NCBI GenBank assembly: GCA_016178505.1
Contig: JACOTG010000267.1
Span: forward strand, 1-40,273
Source of the DNA: Planctomycetota bacterium
GTDB lineage: Bacteria; Planctomycetota; JACOTG01
DNA: 40,273 nt
Reading direction: 5' to 3'
Program-made: the position numbers and the translations under genes
The notes under the pieces: generated by a model
Database searches by the model: none
What the model saw: the letters and a program-made list of their open reading frames with translations, nothing else
Told to the model about the DNA's origin: nothing
In this document: piece after piece, positions 8,804-17,088 of the stretch
Numbering within the stretch: position 1 is the stretch's first letter
Layout of the letters: each line of letters begins with the position of its first letter

Positions 8804-9206
8804 CTCCTCCCCTTTCCACCAGCTCCACGAGCACGCCGCCGAGCGAGCGCGGGTGCAGGAATGCGATCTTCGTTCCGGACGAGCCCGGCTTCGGCTCGCG
8901 GTCGACCAACTCGACGCCGCGCAAGGCGAGCGCTCGCAATTCGGGCACGAGCGCGTCGACTCGAATCGCGAGGTGGTGAAGCCCCTCTCCGCGCTTCTGG
9001 ATCGATTTCGCGAGCGCCGAGTCGGGCGACGTCGGCGACACGAGCTCGATCGTGACTTTGCCCAGCGCGAACTTCGCCACGCGCGTCTTCTGCGACGGAA
9101 CGTCCTCGACCTCGAGCAGCTTCAGCCCGAGTCCGTCGCGGAAATTCGCGATCGCCGCGTCGAGGTCGAGAACTGCGATCGCCACGTGCTCGAGTCCTTG
9201 GATCAA
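8784..9206 (-). CDS. mce: Methylmalonyl-CoA epimerase
   Basis: A 140-residue vicinal-oxygen-chelate (glyoxalase-fold) protein that would interconvert (S)- and (R)-methylmalonyl-CoA. Metal-ligand motifs are present: [18 protein letters not shown] (first His), then [14 protein letters not shown] (second His), then a Glu in [26 protein letters not shown] is typical of this family. The frame stays open far upstream across the mutase gene, but translation must start at the TTG at 9204-9206, which has AAGGAG seven bases before it and begins LIQGLEHV. The gene lies 11 bases after the mutase stop and overlaps the start of pccB by 20 bases, giving the compact order mutase-epimerase-carboxylase. Confidence 0.93.
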   Translation of the reverse strand: MIQGLEHVAIAVLDLDAAIANFRDGLGLKLLEVEDVPSQKTRVAKFALGKVTIELVSPTSPDSALAKSIQKRGEGLHHLAIRVDALVPELRALALRGVELVDREPKPGSSGTKIAFLHPRSLGGVLVELVERGGDERRGA

Positions 9207-9213
9207 CTGCTCG

Positions 9214-9219
9214 CTCCTT
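9214..9219 (-). promoter_or_regulatory. Ribosome binding site that fixes the TTG start of mce
   Basis: AAGGAG on the minus strand lies 7 bases before the TTG at 9206 and overlaps the mutase stop codon. It settles the mce start against the long upstream open frame. Confidence 0.7.
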
Positions 9220-10882
9220 AGAAAAACGACGGTTCGCGGTACGCGCCGAAGACGGCCTCGAGCGCCGCGCAGATCTCGCCGACCGTGACCTCGCACTCGA
9301 CGCACTCGAGGACGTGCGGCACGAGATTGTCGCTCGACGCGGCCGCCACGCGAAGCCGGTCCAACGCACCGGTCGCGCGCGCCGAGTCGCGGCCACGACG
9401 CACGGCATCGACCTCCGCGGCACGCGCAAGCCTCACCGCCGGATCGACGCGGAAGACGTCGCTCGCCGTCGCCGGCGCGCTGCCGGCCTCGACGAACCGA
9501 TTGACCCCCACGACGACGCGCTCGCCGCTTTCGACGGCCTTCTGGTACGCGTACGCACTCCGGTGGATCTCGCGCTGATAGTAGCCCGTGCGCAGCGCGG
9601 TGACGGCGCCGCCCTGCGCGTCGATCTTCCGAATCTCGTCGGCCGCGAGGCGCTCGAGCGAATCGGTCAGTGACTCGACGAACGGCGCGCCTCCGAGCGG
9701 ATCGATCACGTCGGCCGCGCCCGACTCGTGCGCGATGACCTGTTGGGTCCGCAGCGCGAGCCGCGCCGCTTCCGCCGTCGGCAGACCGAGCGCCTCGTCG
9801 CGCGAGTTCGTGTGGAGCGACTGCGTCCCGCCGAGCACTGCCGCCAGCGCCTGCATCGTGACTCGCACGACGTTCACGTCCGGCTCTTGCGACGTGAGCG
9901 ACGACCCCGCGGTCTGCGTGTGGAACCGCAGCCTCCACGACTCCTCGTCCTTCGCTCCGAAGCGCTCGCGCATGATGCGCGCCCAGAGGCGGCGCGCCGC
10001 ACGGAACTTCGCGATCTCCTCGAAGAAGTCGCTGTGCGCGTTGAAGAAGAACGAGAGTCGCGGCGCAAATACGTCCACGTCGAGTCCGCGCGCGCGCGTC
10101 GCCTCGACGTAGGCGATTCCGTTCGCGAGCGTGAAAGCCACCTCCTGCACCGCGGTCGAGCCGGCCTCGCGAACGTGATAGCCGGAAATCGAAATCGGAT
10201 TCCACGCCGGCATTTCCGCCGCGCAGTACGCAATCACGTCGGTGACGAGGCGCAGGCTGGGTTCCACCGGAAAGCGATAGGTGCCGCGGGCGGCGTACTC
10301 CTTGAGGATGTCGTTCTGCAGAGTGCCGGCGAGCTTCGCGATCGGAACACCGCGGCGCTTCGCGACGGCGACGTAGAGCGCGAGCAACACGATCGCCGTG
10401 GAGTTGATCGTCATCGACGTCGAGATGCGATCCAGCGGGATGTCCGCGAGCAGCTTCTCCATGTCGTGGATCGAGGCGATCGACACGCCGACCTTTCCGA
10501 CTTCGCCCTCGGACAGCGCGTGGTCGGGGTCGTAACCGATCTGCGTCGGCAGGTCGAACGCAACCGAGAGTCCGCTCTGTCCGGCCTCGAGCAGGTAGCG
10601 GAATCGACGGTTCGTTTCTTCCGCCGACCCGAACCCCGCGTACTGCCGCATCGTCCAGAGTCGGCCGCGATACATCGTGGCATAGACGCCGCGCGTGAAC
10701 GGATAGACGCCGGGAAGTCCGTCGGCGGGCGGTGCGCTGCGCATCGCCTCCTCGGGGTAGAGCGGCGCGAGCGGAAGTCCCGACAGTGTTGTGAATGCCG
10801 CCTTGCGCGCGGCCTTGCCGCCGAGCGCGGGACGGTAGACGAGGTCCTCCCAGGTGCCGCCGCCGCGTCGCTCGTCGGCCAT
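9218..10882 (-). CDS. mcmA1: Methylmalonyl-CoA mutase, catalytic subunit without the B12-binding domain
   Basis: This 554-residue TIM-barrel mutase catalytic chain rearranges (R)-methylmalonyl-CoA to succinyl-CoA with adenosylcobalamin. Key stretches are [51 protein letters not shown] and [17 protein letters not shown]. The Tyr in RQYAGF and the Arg in LRFHTQ are the residues that mark methylmalonyl-CoA mutases against isobutyryl-CoA mutases. The protein ends in [10 protein letters not shown] with no C-terminal cobalamin domain (no DxHxxG). It is therefore the large subunit of a split mutase, and a small B12-binding partner must be elsewhere. The ATG at 10882 is 2 bases after the rluD stop; a GTG six bases upstream is an alternative start. 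Together with mce and pccB it gives a propionate-to-succinyl-CoA route. Confidence 0.93.
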   Translation of the reverse strand: MADERRGGGTWEDLVYRPALGGKAARKAAFTTLSGLPLAPLYPEEAMRSAPPADGLPGVYPFTRGVYATMYRGRLWTMRQYAGFGSAEETNRRFRYLLEAGQSGLSVAFDLPTQIGYDPDHALSEGEVGKVGVSIASIHDMEKLLADIPLDRISTSMTINSTAIVLLALYVAVAKRRGVPIAKLAGTLQNDILKEYAARGTYRFPVEPSLRLVTDVIAYCAAEMPAWNPISISGYHVREAGSTAVQEVAFTLANGIAYVEATRARGLDVDVFAPRLSFFFNAHSDFFEEIAKFRAARRLWARIMRERFGAKDEESWRLRFHTQTAGSSLTSQEPDVNVVRVTMQALAAVLGGTQSLHTNSRDEALGLPTAEAARLALRTQQVIAHESGAADVIDPLGGAPFVESLTDSLERLAADEIRKIDAQGGAVTALRTGYYQREIHRSAYAYQKAVESGERVVVGVNRFVEAGSAPATASDVFRVDPAVRLARAAEVDAVRRGRDSARATGALDRLRVAAASSDNLVPHVLECVECEVTVGEICAALEAVFGAYREPSFF

Positions 10883-10884
10883 CG

Positions 10885-11871
10885 TCACACTGCGTGCTTG
10901 CGGAGCGTGCGGACCAGCTCTTCCATGTCCGGCGCCAGCTCGGCGACGAACGACATTCGCGTTCCCGTCGTCGGATGGTCGAGCGTGAGGCAGTGCGCGT
11001 GCAGCGCCTGCCGGCTGATCAGTGTGCGATCGCGGAAGTTTCCCTCCTGGAGGTGGCGCGGCTGGATGTCGCTGAAGAGAAGCGCCCGGTGTTGCGAGTA
11101 GACGGGATCGGACACGACAGGGAAGCCGATCGCGCTCAGGTGCAGACGGATCTGGTGCGTGCGACCCGTCCGCGGCGCAACGCGCACGAACGTGAACCCG
11201 TCGAACCGTTCGAGCACGGTGTAGGTCGTCGTCGCTTCCTTTCCGTACAGCGGGCTGATCATCATCTTTTCGTGGTTTCGCCGGCTCTTGCCGATCGGAA
11301 GCTGGATGACGTCGGAGTCGAGCGGCATCACTCCGTAGACGACCGCGAGGTAGACCTTCTGCATCAGGCGTTCTTGGAACTGCCGCGCGAGCTTGTAGTG
11401 CGCGATGTCGGTCTTCGCACAGACGATCACGCCGGACGTGTCCTTGTCGAGGCGATGCACGATGCCGGGCCGCGTTTCGCCGGCCACCTGCGAAAGGGAC
11501 TGGATGTGGTAGGCGAGTGCGTTCACCAGCGTGTTCGTGTGGTTGCCGGCGCCCGGATGAACCATGAGATGCGGCGGCTTGTTCACGACGACGATCGCTT
11601 CGTCCTCGTGCAGGATGTCGAGCGGGATCGGCTGCGGGGAGATAGGCGGCTCGTCCGTCGACGCCGGCGTGAGGCGGATGAGATCGCCGGAAGAGACCGT
11701 GTGGCTCGCTTTGACGGCCACGCCGTTCACCAGCACTCCACCCGTCCGGATCAGCGCCTGCAAGTAGCTTCGCGAGTACTCTTGCAGCCGCTTCGAAAGC
11801 CATTTGTCGAGGCGATCGCCTCGCGAGTCCCGAACCTCGATGTCGATGCCGCCGTTTCGGATGACGTCCAA
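10885..11871 (-). CDS. rluD: 23S rRNA-type pseudouridine synthase of the RluA/RluD family
   Basis: This 328-residue enzyme has an N-terminal S4 RNA-binding domain ([19 protein letters not shown], about residues 20-85). The catalytic domain carries the invariant [16 protein letters not shown], whose Asp is the nucleophile. Other family marks are [40 protein letters not shown] and [13 protein letters not shown]. RluD-type enzymes modify helix 69 of 23S rRNA. The family also includes RluA and RluC, so the exact target is uncertain. The start is a TTG at 11869-11871, soon after the stop of the small zinc-ribbon gene. A translation-related gene heading the mutase genes is probably just operon packing. 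Confidence 0.92.
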   Translation of the reverse strand: MDVIRNGGIDIEVRDSRGDRLDKWLSKRLQEYSRSYLQALIRTGGVLVNGVAVKASHTVSSGDLIRLTPASTDEPPISPQPIPLDILHEDEAIVVVNKPPHLMVHPGAGNHTNTLVNALAYHIQSLSQVAGETRPGIVHRLDKDTSGVIVCAKTDIAHYKLARQFQERLMQKVYLAVVYGVMPLDSDVIQLPIGKSRRNHEKMMISPLYGKEATTTYTVLERFDGFTFVRVAPRTGRTHQIRLHLSAIGFPVVSDPVYSQHRALLFSDIQPRHLQEGNFRDRTLISRQALHAHCLTLDHPTTGTRMSFVAELAPDMEELVRTLRKHAV

Positions 11872-11889
11872 ATTCTCAGAGGCTCCCGC

Positions 11890-12102
11890 TCATCGCGCTC
11901 CCCGAACGGGAATGCCGGTGTCGACGACCCGGTGGCACTTCGGGCAGCGGTACTTCTGCGTCTTGCCGGAATCGAACGGCGACACTTTCACCAGAACTTC
12001 GCCGCATCCCGGGCACTTCTTGGGGCTCATCGCCTTGATCAGGAAGTAGAGCGCTGCAATGACGACCACCACGACGACGATCGTGACGATGTCGAAGTCC
12101 AA
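11890..12102 (-). CDS. Small membrane-anchored zinc-ribbon protein
   Basis: This is a 70-residue protein if translation starts at the TTG at 12100-12102, which has GGGAGG seven bases upstream; an ATG at 12153 would add 17 residues and approach the tRNA-Glu gene. The protein is a single transmembrane helix (DIVTIVVVVVVIAALYFLI) followed by a four-cysteine ribbon: KCPGCGEVLVKV and YRCPKCHRVVDTG. The cysteine pairs are spaced as in rubredoxin-like zinc knuckles. No enzymatic domain is visible. It ends 18 bases before rluD, so the two probably share a transcript. The function is unknown. Confidence 0.65.
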   Translation of the reverse strand: MDFDIVTIVVVVVVIAALYFLIKAMSPKKCPGCGEVLVKVSPFDSGKTQKYRCPKCHRVVDTGIPVRGAR

Positions 12103-12165
12103 CGTTTCCGCCTCCCAACCCGCCGTGCGCGCCGCACGGGACGCAGCGAGCACTTGCGGAATGAG

Positions 12166-12240
12166 TGACCCCGACGGGATTTGAACCCGTGTTGACGGCT
12201 TGAAAAGCCGCTGTCCTAGGCCGGGCTAGACGACGGGGCC
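12166..12240 (-). tRNA. tRNA-Glu (anticodon TTC)
   Basis: The minus strand folds as a full cloverleaf of 75 bases. The acceptor is GGCCCCG pairing with CGGGGTC, then discriminator A. The D arm is GTCT...AGGAC, the anticodon stem-loop is GCGGC-TTTTCAA-GCCGT with TTC in the anticodon position, and the T arm is ACGGG-TTCAAAT-CCCGT. CCA is not encoded. Confidence 0.95.
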
Positions 12241-12273
12241 ACGTTTCGTTCAGCGATCAGCAATTACTACACG

Positions 12274-12298
12274 CCGCGCCCGATTGCAACGGGCGTGG
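12274..12298. repeat. Hairpin between the two tRNA genes
   Basis: CCGCGCCCG and CGGGCGTGG pair over 9 bp (one G-T) around the loop ATTGCAA. In transcription order it lies after tRNA-Lys and before tRNA-Glu. It lacks a T-run. It may be a processing signal or a weak terminator. The rest of the 136-base spacer shows nothing else clear. Confidence 0.4.
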
Positions 12299-12376
12299 AG
12301 CCTGTTTCACCGCGACTTCACGCAATCACACCTCGATCGACGCCGCCTTACAGCCCTTCAAAACCGACGATGTTGG

Positions 12377-12449
12377 TGAGGGCAGCAGGAATCGAACCTG
12401 CGACCTACTCATTAAAAGTGAGTTGCTCTGCCGACTGAGCTATGCCCCC
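12377..12449 (-). tRNA. tRNA-Lys (anticodon TTT)
   Basis: A 73-base cloverleaf on the minus strand. The acceptor is GGGGGCA pairing with TGCCCTC, discriminator A. The D arm is GCTC...GAGC, the anticodon arm is ACTCA-CTTTTAA-TGAGT with TTT in the anticodon position, and the T arm is GCAGG-TTCGATT-CCTGC. CCA is not encoded. It starts 33 bases after the frr stop, so it may be processed from the rpsB-frr transcript. Confidence 0.95.
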
Positions 12450-12482
12450 GTGCGGCCGGCGCGTGCCTGGCGCAGCGCTCGA

Positions 12483-13049
12483 TCAGATCTGGAGAATCTC
12501 TTTCGATTTCTTCTCGACGGCCTCGTCGACCTTGGCCTCGAACTCCTTCGTCTTCTCCTGGATGTTCTCGCGCAACTTGTCTGCTTGGTCTTCGGTGAAT
12601 ACCGACTTCTTCTCGAGGCCGTCGACTTGCTTGTTCTCGTCGCGTCGGACATTGCGGAGCGACACACGGCACTGCTCGGCGAGATCCTTCACCTGCGCCA
12701 CCAGCTTGTGCCGGCGTTCCTCGGACAACGGGGGCACGGCAAGCCGAATGACCTTGCCGTCGTTCTGCGGCGTGATGCCGAGGTCCGACTTCAAGATCGC
12801 CTTTTCGATGTCGCTGAGCGCGCCCTTGTCGAACGGCTTGATCATGAGGAGGCGCGGCTCGGGCACCGCGATCTGCGCGAGCTGATTCAGTGGCGTCGGC
12901 GCGCCGTAGTAGTCGACGCGCACGTTCTCCACCAATGCGGTCGTCGCTCTGCCGGTCCGGATCCCGCGCAGCTCTCCCGTCAGATGTTCGATCGCCTGCT
13001 CCATCTTCTCCTCGGTCTCGAGGAGGACGTCGTCGATGCTCGGATCCAT
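12483..13049 (-). CDS. frr: Ribosome recycling factor
   Basis: This 188-residue protein has the standard RRF length. With EF-G it splits post-termination ribosomes into subunits. Recognised motifs are TGELRGIRTGRATTALVENV, DYYGAPTPLNQLAQI, EPRLLMIKPFD and IRLAVPPLSEERR, and the two-domain coiled tail ends in QADKLRENIQEKTKEFEA. The ATG at 13049 starts 8 bases after the pyrH stop. The order tsf-pyrH-frr is conserved widely in bacteria and supports co-transcription from the rpsB promoter. Confidence 0.97.
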   Translation of the reverse strand: MDPSIDDVLLETEEKMEQAIEHLTGELRGIRTGRATTALVENVRVDYYGAPTPLNQLAQIAVPEPRLLMIKPFDKGALSDIEKAILKSDLGITPQNDGKVIRLAVPPLSEERRHKLVAQVKDLAEQCRVSLRNVRRDENKQVDGLEKKSVFTEDQADKLRENIQEKTKEFEAKVDEAVEKKSKEILQI

Positions 13050-13057
13050 GTTTGATT

Positions 13058-13801
13058 TCAACCCTCGATGAGCGTGCCGATTTCCTCGCCCCGGACAACG
13101 CGCTCGATGTTGCCGGACGTCCGGAGGCTGAAGACGATGATCGGCAGGTTGTTCTCCATGCACAGCGTGATCGCGGTTCGATCCATCACCGCGAGATGCT
13201 GATTCAAGACTTCCATGTAACCGAGCTTCCTGAACTTGTTGCTCTTCGGAAAGCGCATCGGATCCTGTTGGTACACGCCGTCGACCTTGGTCGCCTTGAG
13301 CAGCACCTCGGCGCCGAGCTCCGTTGCGCGAAGCGCCGCGGTCGTGTCGGTCGTGAAATAGGGATTTCCGGTGCCTCCCGCGAGGATCGCCACGCGCCCC
13401 TTCTCGAGATGGCGAATGGCCCGTCGCCGCACGAACGGCTCGGCCACCTGGTGCATCTCGATCGCCGAGAGCACGCGCGTCTCGATTCCGGTCGCTTCGA
13501 TGGAATGCTGAAGCGCCAGCGCGTTGATCACCGTCGCGAGCATTCCCATCTGGTCGGCCGTCGCGCGGTTGATCCCCTGCTCGCTGATCTGCGCGCCGCG
13601 GAGGATGTTGCCGCCGCCGACCACCACCGCGGTCTCGATGCCGAGGGAATGGACCGCCTTCACTTCCTGAGCGATCCAGTTCACGGCCTCGATGTGGATG
13701 CCGGTCCCGCCCGGCGGGCAAAACCCCTCGCCGGACAGCTTCAGGAGGATGCGCCGATATCGAACGGGTCGAAGCGCCTTCGACGGCTTCGGCACCGCCA
13801 T
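13058..13801 (-). CDS. pyrH: UMP kinase
   Basis: This 247-residue kinase of the amino-acid kinase fold phosphorylates UMP to UDP, the bacterial hexameric type. Motifs are YRRILLKLSGEGF at the N-terminus, VVVGGGNILRG, DQMGMLATVINALALQHSIE, VAILAGGTGNPYFTTDTTAA and LLKATKVDGVY, all typical PyrH segments. I chose the ATG at 13801, four bases after the tsf stop and behind GAAGAG; the ATG at 13825 would overlap the end of tsf. It sits between tsf and frr as in most bacterial genomes. Confidence 0.97.
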   Translation of the reverse strand: MAVPKPSKALRPVRYRRILLKLSGEGFCPPGGTGIHIEAVNWIAQEVKAVHSLGIETAVVVGGGNILRGAQISEQGINRATADQMGMLATVINALALQHSIEATGIETRVLSAIEMHQVAEPFVRRRAIRHLEKGRVAILAGGTGNPYFTTDTTAALRATELGAEVLLKATKVDGVYQQDPMRFPKSNKFRKLGYMEVLNQHLAVMDRTAITLCMENNLPIIVFSLRTSGNIERVVRGEEIGTLIEG

Positions 13802-13805
13802 CGGC

Positions 13806-14402
13806 TTACTCTTCACCGATCTCATATCGAGTGAACCGCTTCACGACGATGTTCTCGCCGATCCTCGCGATCATCTCCTGCACGACTTGCTTCACGGGCT
13901 TCGACTGCTCGTGCACCCACGGCTGCTCGAGGAGGCAGCGGTCGGCGTAGTACTTCTCGAGGCGACCCTCGATGATCTTCGGCCATGCCGCCTCCGGCTT
14001 GCCTTCCTTCTTGCACAGCTCGCGGTAGATCTCGAGCTCCTTGTCGACGACGTCCGTTGCGACGTCCTCGCGCTTGAGGTACGACGGTCGGAACGCCGCG
14101 ATGTGCAACGTGAGGTCCTTCACGAGCGCCTTGAACTCGTCGTTTCGCGCCACGAAATCGGTTTCGCAGTTCACTTCGACGAGCACACCAACCTTGCCGG
14201 TGAAGTGGATGTAGGAAGCGACGAGGCCTTCCTTCGCCGAGCGCGTCGCCTTCTTTTCCGCCGAGGCCGCGCCCTTCTTTCGCAACACCTCGACCGCGTT
14301 TCCGATGTGACCCTCGGCCTGCTGGAGAGCCGTGCGACAATCGACGATGCCGGCTCCGGTGAGGTCGCGAAGCTGCTTCACCAGCGCCGCGCTGATTTCC
14401 AT
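13806..14402 (-). CDS. tsf: Translation elongation factor Ts (short form)
   Basis: EF-Ts recycles EF-Tu from GDP to GTP. The N-terminal UBA-like domain reads LVKQLRDLTGAGIVDCRTAL, and the exchange motif NCETDFVARNDEF is intact. At 198 residues it is the short one-core form seen for example in Thermus rather than the ~280-residue E. coli type. The ATG at 14402 follows a GGAG. It lies about 200 bases downstream of rpsB with no clear terminator in between, so rpsB-tsf-pyrH-frr is probably one operon. Confidence 0.97.
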   Translation of the reverse strand: MEISAALVKQLRDLTGAGIVDCRTALQQAEGHIGNAVEVLRKKGAASAEKKATRSAKEGLVASYIHFTGKVGVLVEVNCETDFVARNDEFKALVKDLTLHIAAFRPSYLKREDVATDVVDKELEIYRELCKKEGKPEAAWPKIIEGRLEKYYADRCLLEQPWVHEQSKPVKQVVQEMIARIGENIVVKRFTRYEIGEE

Positions 14403-14605
14403 GTTCAGTTCTCCGTCAAAGCTGTCGTCTTCGAATGGACGGACGATCGACCAGCCGGTCGGCCAATCGATCGACGTTTCACCCTACGAAAAGGTCGCCC
14501 CGACCCGGATCGCCCACCCGAGCCACGGCGACCATTGATCCTCTCGCGTGTTCCTCGTGCGCGACGTCACGGTGGATTCCGGCGCAACCGCTGCGCCCGC
14601 CCGGC

Positions 14606-15670
14606 TCAGTCGCCCGTTGGTGCGGCGGAGGCTGCGCCCGAAGAAGCTTCCTTTCCGAGCACGGGGCCCGGTTTGACCGCCTCTTCCTTCGGTGCGATGG
14701 CCGGCGGGGCGTCTGGCGAACGTCGCCGCCCGTCGGGGGACATCGCGGGCTGCGGGCGCATCGCCGGCCCGGTCGATCTCTGCCCGCCGCCACCCTGTCG
14801 CCCGCCGCCGGGACCTCCCGGCCCACCGCCCGGTCGTCCGGGACCCGACGGACCGCCGCGTCTCGGACCGCCACCGCCGCCGCCCGGCCGACCTCCGCCT
14901 TGCTGCGGTCGACGCGGCGGACCCGCATCGGCGGTCGTCGTTTCGCGTTCGCGCTCGCGTTTCTCGTCTGCGGCCGAACGATCCTTCCACGAGGAGCGCC
15001 CACCGATGATCGAGTTGGTCATCGCCTCGAGCAGCACTTGAATGGACCGCATCGCGTCGTCGTTGCCGGGGATCGGAATATCGACGAGATCCGGGTCCGA
15101 ATCCGTGTCGATGATGCAGATCGCCGGGATGCCGAGCTTGTTCGCCTCCGACAGCGCGATGTGCTCGCGCTTCGGATCGACGATCACGAGCGCACCCGGG
15201 AGCTTCGACAGGTCGCGAATGCCTTCGAGGTTTCGCAGGAGCTTTCGCTTCTCGCGCAAGAGCCCCGCGACCTCCTTTTTCGTCAGCGCTTCGAAGTGGC
15301 CGCTCTTCTCCTGCGTCTCGATCTCCTCGAGGCGGCGCAAGCGCCCGCGGATCGTCGAGAAGTTCGTCAGCGTGCCGCCGATCCAACGCTCGGCGACGCA
15401 CGGCATGCCGCACTTCTTCGACTCGGCGATCACGACGTTCTTCGCCTGGCGCTTCGTGCCGACGATGAGAATGGGCTCGCCTTGAGAAGCAAGCTTGCTC
15501 AGGAAGTGCGTCGCTCGAATCAAGCCACGCATCGTTTGCCGAAGGTCGATGATGTGGATCAGATTCCGTTTCCCATAGATGAACGGCTTCATCTTGGGAT
15601 TCCAGCGGCTCACGCGGTGGCCGAAGTGAACACCCGATTCGAGCAGAATCTTGACGGGAACAACCGACAA
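14606..15670 (-). CDS. rpsB: Ribosomal protein bS2/uS2 with a long Gly/Pro/Arg-rich C-terminal tail
   Basis: The first ~226 residues are a normal S2: LLESGVHFGHRVSRWNPKMK, FIYGKRNLIHIIDL, WIGGTLTNFSTI and a PGALVIVDP segment, ending around NSIIGGRSSW. A tail of about 128 residues follows. It is first charged (DEKRERERE), then almost pure Gly/Pro/Arg/Gln (PQQGGGRPGGGGGG and similar), and finally Ala/Pro-rich. S2 is usually 230-260 residues, so 354 is unusual. The start is a TTG at 15668-15670 behind AGGGAGGTG; upstream open frame is not protein-like. A strong promoter lies at 15711-15738. S2 joins the 30S subunit late and contacts S1. Confidence 0.96.
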   Translation of the reverse strand: MSVVPVKILLESGVHFGHRVSRWNPKMKPFIYGKRNLIHIIDLRQTMRGLIRATHFLSKLASQGEPILIVGTKRQAKNVVIAESKKCGMPCVAERWIGGTLTNFSTIRGRLRRLEEIETQEKSGHFEALTKKEVAGLLREKRKLLRNLEGIRDLSKLPGALVIVDPKREHIALSEANKLGIPAICIIDTDSDPDLVDIPIPGNDDAMRSIQVLLEAMTNSIIGGRSSWKDRSAADEKRERERETTTADAGPPRRPQQGGGRPGGGGGGPRRGGPSGPGRPGGGPGGPGGGRQGGGGQRSTGPAMRPQPAMSPDGRRRSPDAPPAIAPKEEAVKPGPVLGKEASSGAASAAPTGD

Positions 15671-15674
15671 GAAG

Positions 15675-15683
15675 CACCTCCCT
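15675..15683 (-). promoter_or_regulatory. Ribosome binding site that fixes the TTG start of rpsB
   Basis: AGGGAGGTG lies 4 bases before the TTG at 15670 and is nearly fully complementary to the 16S tail. It supports a TTG start rather than an upstream ATG. Confidence 0.7.
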
Positions 15684-15710
15684 GAGTAAGAAAGTGAAAA
15701 GTTGGGCGCG

Positions 15711-15738
15711 ACTATATCAAAGCGCTCTCCGCCGTCAA
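15711..15738 (-). promoter_or_regulatory. Sigma70-type promoter of the rpsB operon
   Basis: TTGACG (15733-15738) and TATAGT (15711-15716) are separated by 16 bases on the minus strand, about 40 bases upstream of the rpsB start. Both boxes differ from consensus by one position. It points away from the lpxB promoter. Confidence 0.75.
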
Positions 15739-15800
15739 GGCGAGACGGCAGTCGAGAAGCGGCCCAAGCATATAGATCCAACCCACGGGGGGCAAGCGCT

Positions 15801-15829
15801 TTGACAGGCATTTCGACGACCGATAGAAT
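15801..15829 (+). promoter_or_regulatory. Sigma70-type promoter of lpxB
   Basis: A perfect TTGACA (15801-15806), a 17-base spacer and TAGAAT (15824-15829) lie about 57 bases upstream of the lpxB start. It is the best promoter match in the window. Confidence 0.75.
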
Positions 15830-15885
15830 CCCGCGGCGGGCGATCGGGCGGGAGACGGAGGGTTGCCCGGAAAGGGCTGGTCGTA

Positions 15886-17088
15886 TTGCGCGTCTTCGTG
15901 AGCGCCGGCGAGGCCTCGGGTGACCTCCACGGCGCAAACCTCATTCGGGAACTTCGGGCGCTCGATCCCACGATCCAAGTCGAAGGCTACGGCGGACCTC
16001 GCATGCGCGCCGCCGGCCAGGATCAGTGGGAAGACCTCACGACGTTCGCGGTCATGGGCCTCGTCGCCGTGGTGCGGCACCTCGATGCGCTTCTCGCACT
16101 CCTGCGCCGGACGCGCGAGCGCCTCGCGAGCCACCCGCCCGACGCCATCGTGCTGATCGACTATCCGGGCCTCCACTTCCAGATCGCGAGCATGGGGAAG
16201 CGACTCGGGATTCCCGTCCTCTACTACATCATCCCGCAGTTTTGGGCGTGGGGTGCGTGGCGCATCGGAAAGCTCAAGCGGCGAACCGATCACGCGCTCG
16301 TGATCCTGCCGTTCGAGCCGGCGTTCTACGCCGAGCGCGGAGTCGACGTCGAGTACGTCGGCCATCCCGTCGTGGATCACTTGGAAACCCATCAGACGGA
16401 CCCTGCGCTCGAACGCGCGCTCGCGATCGTCGGCCGGCCTCGGCTCGGAATCCTGCCGGGCTCGCGCGTGCAAGAGATCGAGAAGCTCCTGCCGACGATG
16501 CTCCGGATCGCGGCCGCCGCACGAGAGCGACTTCCGCAGCTGGTCGTCACGACGTCGATCCCGGCGGATGCCAAGCGCCGCGCCGCGTTCGAGCACTTGC
16601 TCGCGGCGTCGCCCGTGCCGGTGGTCTCGCTCCCCGACGATCCGCACGGCCTCATGAAAACGAGCGACGTCTGCCTCGTCGCGTCGGGGACGGCGACCCT
16701 CGAGCTCGCGTGGATCGGAACGCCGATGGTCGTCCTCTATCGCGTGTCGCCGTTCGCGCGAGCGATGGCTCCGCTCCTCCTCCGCACGAAGTCGATCGGG
16801 CTCGTCAACGTCGTGGCCGGACGGCGCATCGTGCCCGAATACCTCTTCGCGCGCGAGCCGATCGCCGAGGCGTCGGCGGACGTCGTCGAGATGCTCACGA
16901 AGCCGGGCCGCGCAGACGAAGTGCGCCGCGACCTCGCGCGCGTGCATGACCTCCTCGGCAGCGCCGGTGCGAGCACGCGCACCGCGAGCGCGGTGCTGCG
17001 ATTCTTGCGTGAGAAGGACGGGCACGCGCCGACTCTCGATCAACGAACGCGTGCAGCGCGATCCGGTGTGGACGAGGTCAGCGGTTGA
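15886..17088 (+). CDS. lpxB: Lipid-A-disaccharide synthase
   Basis: LpxB condenses UDP-2,3-diacylglucosamine with lipid X to the lipid A disaccharide at the inner membrane. The 400-residue GT19 protein has the signature SAGEASGDLHGANLI at the very N-terminus, then YGGPRMRAAG, MGLVAVVRHL, IDYPGLHFQIA and YYIIPQFWAWG. The C-half has GILPGSRVQEIEKLLPTML and ASGTATLELAWIGTPMVVLYR, all conserved in the family. The start is a TTG at 15886-15888 with AAAGGG 10 bases upstream. It is the only intact gene I see on the plus strand, has its own promoter, and its 3' end overlaps that of the FG-GAP gene by 11 bases. lpxA, lpxD and lpxK are not in the window. Confidence 0.95.
   Translation: MRVFVSAGEASGDLHGANLIRELRALDPTIQVEGYGGPRMRAAGQDQWEDLTTFAVMGLVAVVRHLDALLALLRRTRERLASHPPDAIVLIDYPGLHFQIASMGKRLGIPVLYYIIPQFWAWGAWRIGKLKRRTDHALVILPFEPAFYAERGVDVEYVGHPVVDHLETHQTDPALERALAIVGRPRLGILPGSRVQEIEKLLPTMLRIAAAARERLPQLVVTTSIPADAKRRAAFEHLLAASPVPVVSLPDDPHGLMKTSDVCLVASGTATLELAWIGTPMVVLYRVSPFARAMAPLLLRTKSIGLVNVVAGRRIVPEYLFAREPIAEASADVVEMLTKPGRADEVRRDLARVHDLLGSAGASTRTASAVLRFLREKDGHAPTLDQRTRAARSGVDEVSG

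Noticed and set aside
8784..10205. A 473-residue reading that would fuse the epimerase to a long N-terminal part
   Set aside because: The first ~330 residues are Arg/Ala-rich shadow of the mutase gene; a TTG with AAGGAG gives a normal-length epimerase.
9218..11803. An 861-residue reading that would fuse the mutase to an extra N-terminal ~307 residues
   Set aside because: The extension is an off-frame shadow of rluD; the ATG at 10882 gives a protein that matches the family start.
12241..12290. A possible promoter for tRNA-Glu (TTGCAA with a weak TAATTG)
   Set aside because: The -10 match is poor and the TTGCAA lies in the hairpin loop, so chance is as likely.
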